Part shown: piece after piece, positions 59,928 through 64,000 of the stretch | Numbering within the stretch: position 1 is the first letter of the stretch | How the letters are laid out: each line of letters opens with the position of its first letter | NCBI GenBank assembly: GCA_963693285.1 | Contig: OY848918.1 | Coordinates: forward strand, 3,105,876 to 3,169,875 | Length of the DNA stretch: 64,000 bases | DNA from: Xestospongia muta | Taxonomy: Eukaryota; Porifera; Demospongiae; Haplosclerida; Petrosiidae | Reading direction: 5' to 3' | Notes under the pieces: generated by a model | Seen by the model: only the letters and a program-made list of their open reading frames with translations | Database searches by the model: none | What the model was told of the DNA's origin: nothing | Made by a program: the position numbers and the translations under genes

Positions 59928-62639
59928 ATCATAATTTACAGGCTCGGAGATTACAGTTAATCCTCAGTCAGTCAATACCACTCTTAACTCAACAGTTAGT
60001 TTTACTTGTGAAGCTGTTGCTGATCTGATTGACTTTAGAGTAAATGATATGTCAGCTACTTTTGCAAATGTTATTAACAAAGGATTTACTCAACAACCTG
60101 CAGAAACTCTCAGTGATGGTAAAGTGAGAAGAGTGTTATTAGCTAAAGCATTAGAAGACAACAATAATACTAATATATCATGTAGAGCTATTAATTCAGA
60201 GATAGTATATGGTGACATTGCTGTATTAAGAATACAAGGTGAGCTAATGTTATAGATGTCATATTATTATGATATATTGATGTAGGTTTACTAGCTCCTG
60301 TTAAAGATCTAACTGCTACAGTTCTCAATGAATCTAGTGTCTTACTAATGTGGTCTGCACCATATACATTGGATAATGTACCTATCACTGGATATAACAT
60401 CAATGATGATCAAGGAACACTTCTAGACACAGTTAATACTACTGAGTACATCCTGACTGGTGACTTCTGTGATATAACTACTGTATATGTCTCTGGTATT
60501 AATGGAGCTGGTATAGGAGATAGTAATAACGTCATGTACTATATTGCTAGAGGTAACATATTATGTTATACAGTGATGTTACATTCCTGTTATATTTCAG
60601 TTCCTCAAACTAATCCAGTATCAGCTTTACCGATGTTAGAAAGAGATAATGTTTTATTTCAAATGATCATAAATGTTAGTAATTAGTTCTATATATACCA
60701 AATGTATGACATATTGCATATCACTATCTATTCAGTATCTATATTATATTAATATTAATAGGAATGTACCTGTATATATAACTCTTAAAATAATGTAAAC
60801 AGTTTATTTAGTTGAGTGGTTCTCATACATTAGGTCAGTAGTCTGTGTACGGGTGAGTATCCTACTAATATTACAGTAAATATCAAGGACTCTAATGATG
60901 TTCTACAACAAACATTATCTAATGATGTGACACTGTCTTTAGTTAATAATCAACTGATAATAGTTAATATATCATCACCTGTTAACTTGACCACATATCT
61001 TGTTGAGGTAATTCTTAGTAATCCAGCTGGACATGTTATCAATGTATTTCCATTTGGTAAGTTAATATCACGTGTTGCGTTGTCTGTGTGTATATTATCT
61101 CTTGTATGAGACAGGTTTTCTTACTTCTGTTCTTAATATCTCCTCATCACTTGACAACTGTACTACTATTACTATCAGTTGGGATCCTCCTAATGTAGAC
61201 AGTAGAGTCCAGATATCTTACTATATACTACTGATATATGATGATGTCAACAAGATGTTATTACAAAATGTATCTATTCATGGAAATAAATACAAATATG
61301 AAGATCAGGAATTATTTCATCATCGATATACATATACCATATATGGTATAAATGAACTGGGTGAAGGAAAACATAACAATAGTACCTTCTCTTTTCAAAG
61401 AGGTTAGTTAAAATAACTAATATGTGTGTTTATTTTATGATATTATTTTAGCTCCAAGATCTGCCAAAGAAAATACTACATTTACTATTCTGTCCTACAT
61501 AAATAATGAAGTCAAGTTGATGTTTAATATACCAGTGAGTGTATCCAATGGTGGTGAATATAAGATCACCATAGTTATTTTAGATTATTCTGGAATGTTC
61601 ATCTGAAGCTCCAGAGAATGCTACAGTCAGTCTACAATGTGATGATGTAGTTATATTTAATAAAACATATCTGGTAAACTATACAAGTCAACCTATGAAC
61701 ATAACAGATAGCCAACCTTTGTCAGTTTCTCGACATCAACTCTGTAATCTCTCCATTATCTTCAGTAATAGTGCTGGACACAGTGATCCATTGATACATA
61801 TTTTAAGTAAGAGATAGTGATATTATGTAATATATTGATATTATTATATGATATAGGTACATATGATATTATAAATGCTACTGCTTACCCTAATGGTAAC
61901 TCTATTTGTGTGGAGTGTGTATTTTCATCTGCTCCATCTGCTAAGTCATGTTATGTTAGTGTGATTGGAGTGACTTCAATGAACAAAACATTTATTAAAA
62001 ACAGTCCAAGTGATCTTACTGTACAAGGTTGTATTGATAATCTCCCAGCTGGTAATTATACAATCTATATATATGATGTGGAGAATAATATACCACTAAC
62101 ATCAATATTACCAGCTATAATATTAAGAGATATTGTAATAACTGATATGTTACCAACTACTACAAGTAAGTTAATAGTAATGGTTATTAATAAATATCAC
62201 TAAATAGTTGTTATTATAAAATATCTCCTTTACTTATTATATTAACCTTTCTTGTAATCACTTTATTACACTACTTATATTTTATTTAACTATGTAGTTC
62301 TTACAACTAGTACTACATCAACACCAATATGTAAGTATATCTAATATGTTCAGTGATATTGTATTTATTATTTATACTATAGCTTCAGGAAATATATATG
62401 TGATAGTTTTAATAGTTGTCATCAATGGATTGATATTGTTGATGACATTTATGATGATAGTAGTTGTTAGTTATTGTATTGTTCAGCGTAGGAGGAAGAG
62501 GAAGAGTCAATCAGGTATATGGAATTAAAATAATAAATAAAGTCCCTTAATTTTTCAATATATTATGTACAGTAGTACTTTATCCACAAGTTACAAACAA
62601 CGAGTATGTTACTACTATATATATTACTATTATTACTCT

Positions 62640-62688
<49 letters not shown>

Positions 62689-64000
62689 CTATTATATTTA
62701 CTCTGTTATCATAAATCAGTTATGAAGACCTACCTCATATTACTACAGTAGTATCTGATCTTTATCATATAAGTCATGATGAGGTATACTAATATAGTTA
62801 TATACTAAATAATTGTGTATGATTTCATTCTAATACAGTTATGTGAACAGTCAACGCATTATCTTACAGGGTTTAATGTACCTAGCTAATAGATTTTAAC
62901 ATATTATATGACTAATGAAATATGTTTGTCTTACAATATTGTTAGTGGATAAGAAACTGTTATAATTAAATAATAAATTCGCTATTTCAATATATGTAGT
63001 TACTAGATGTAAGAAGACAACATCAACAATCAACTACATCTTTTCAAGTACAGCCTTTGCCTTTACAACCTATACCATCTTCTGTTTTACCATATCAACT
63101 TCCACCTATATCTCCAGAGGTCTCTCTTACCAGTGTCACTAGTCTTAATGAACATGATCCATTATTATCAAGCAATGACTATATACCTCCTTCTAGTCCT
63201 TATGATATCGAGTTCTCACTAATGATGAAGTCATCATTGCTTGATAATGTAAGTTCATTGTGATATGTGATCTTTCTGTTCATCATATTTTTTATACTGT
63301 AATTGTATATATATTCTATACAAATACTAGTAATATTGCTAATAACATTGTAGACCCTGCATATCTATGTATTTCTAGCATAAATTGATATACAAGATCA
63401 GATACTATATGTTTAGAGTAGAGAATTTTGAATTACTCATTTTACCATTCCCTTGACAACACTGCTATTTTTACATTACAAAACAATTAATATACAAAGT
63501 AATGTACAATTCCCTTAATGATAAGCTGACTAGTCTATTACATGCTATATCTTCAAATAACATATATGCAGAAACTAAATATTGTATATAAATTTATATA
63601 TATAAGCCAAGATGACATTTTGCTGCACTGTCTAGACAGTGCAGCAAAATGTCACCTAGGCTTTATGGCTTAGCATGAGGGAAACAACCTAGATCTAAGT
63701 TATTTGCTTCAGGCTAACCCATAATAAATATATTCATAAGTTTTTGTCATTTTTCACACTGTATAAAATGCCTATTGAACATAATAATATTTACTATTGC
63801 TATTCTGGGAACTGATTAATAGTCATGAATATAATTAACTTATTTCATTAGACATCCATACTAAACAGCTTACTAGATTTATTCATTTATGTTATAGCTT
63901 TGAAATGTATGATGAAGTGTAGTATTACCAATTGATAACAAGTAGTTTTAGCTAATGATGCATATAAAAAGAAGAAAATGACTTTTTAATATAATGACTA

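Overview
The window looks like intron-rich, strongly AT-rich metazoan nuclear DNA, most likely from a demosponge (Amphimedon-like). That is an inference from the style of the immunoglobulin (Ig) and fibronectin-III (FN3) ectodomains, the 40-60 base introns and the almost uniform phase-1 exon borders. No rRNA, tRNA, CRISPR array or operon-like bacterial organisation was seen. Gene models below were built by hand: I joined exons only where GT/AG sites and codon phase agreed.

Region 1 (1-9,300, minus strand) holds a PHD-finger plus MULE-like transposase gene that is broken. Immediately downstream, in the same orientation, lies a many-exon gene that fuses a ubiquitin-specific protease domain (USP, family C19) to an Ulp1/SENP-type SUMO-protease domain (family C48). 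Region 2 (9,400-13,000, plus strand) holds a pogo/Tigger-type transposase with an HTH, a DDD catalytic core and its own C-terminal PHD finger. It carries two frameshifts, and a short linker exon is present three times.

Region 3 (13,800-64,000) is a cluster of single-pass membrane receptors built from signal peptide, Ig, FN3, a cysteine-containing membrane-proximal module, a TM helix and a tyrosine-rich tail. Three plus-strand genes are complete with every exon phase matching: 18,829-24,761 (732 aa, almost no tail), 46,051-48,274 (568 aa, tail with four Tyr motifs and two NPxY motifs) and 59,786-63,263 (774 aa, tail with Tyr and Pro-rich motifs). A minus-strand receptor at 38,504-42,480 (Ig plus five FN3) has a nonsense codon and a 16-base insertion. 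A fifth, at 52,572-55,283, is a 5'-truncated pseudogene interrupted by a MITE. Around them are relics, orphan tail exons, tandemly duplicated tail cassettes and chimeric exons. The same roughly 110-base Ig core recurs almost unchanged in both live and dead copies, which suggests gene conversion.

Read as a whole, region 3 is a birth-and-death receptor cluster. It resembles in layout the allorecognition or innate-receptor clusters of other animals, with tails carrying ITAM-, ITSM- and NPxY-like motifs. Function is not shown by sequence alone. Mobile DNA (a foldback element at about 19.7-20.9 kb, two MITE-like insertions, several hairpins) is concentrated in the introns and dead exons of this cluster.
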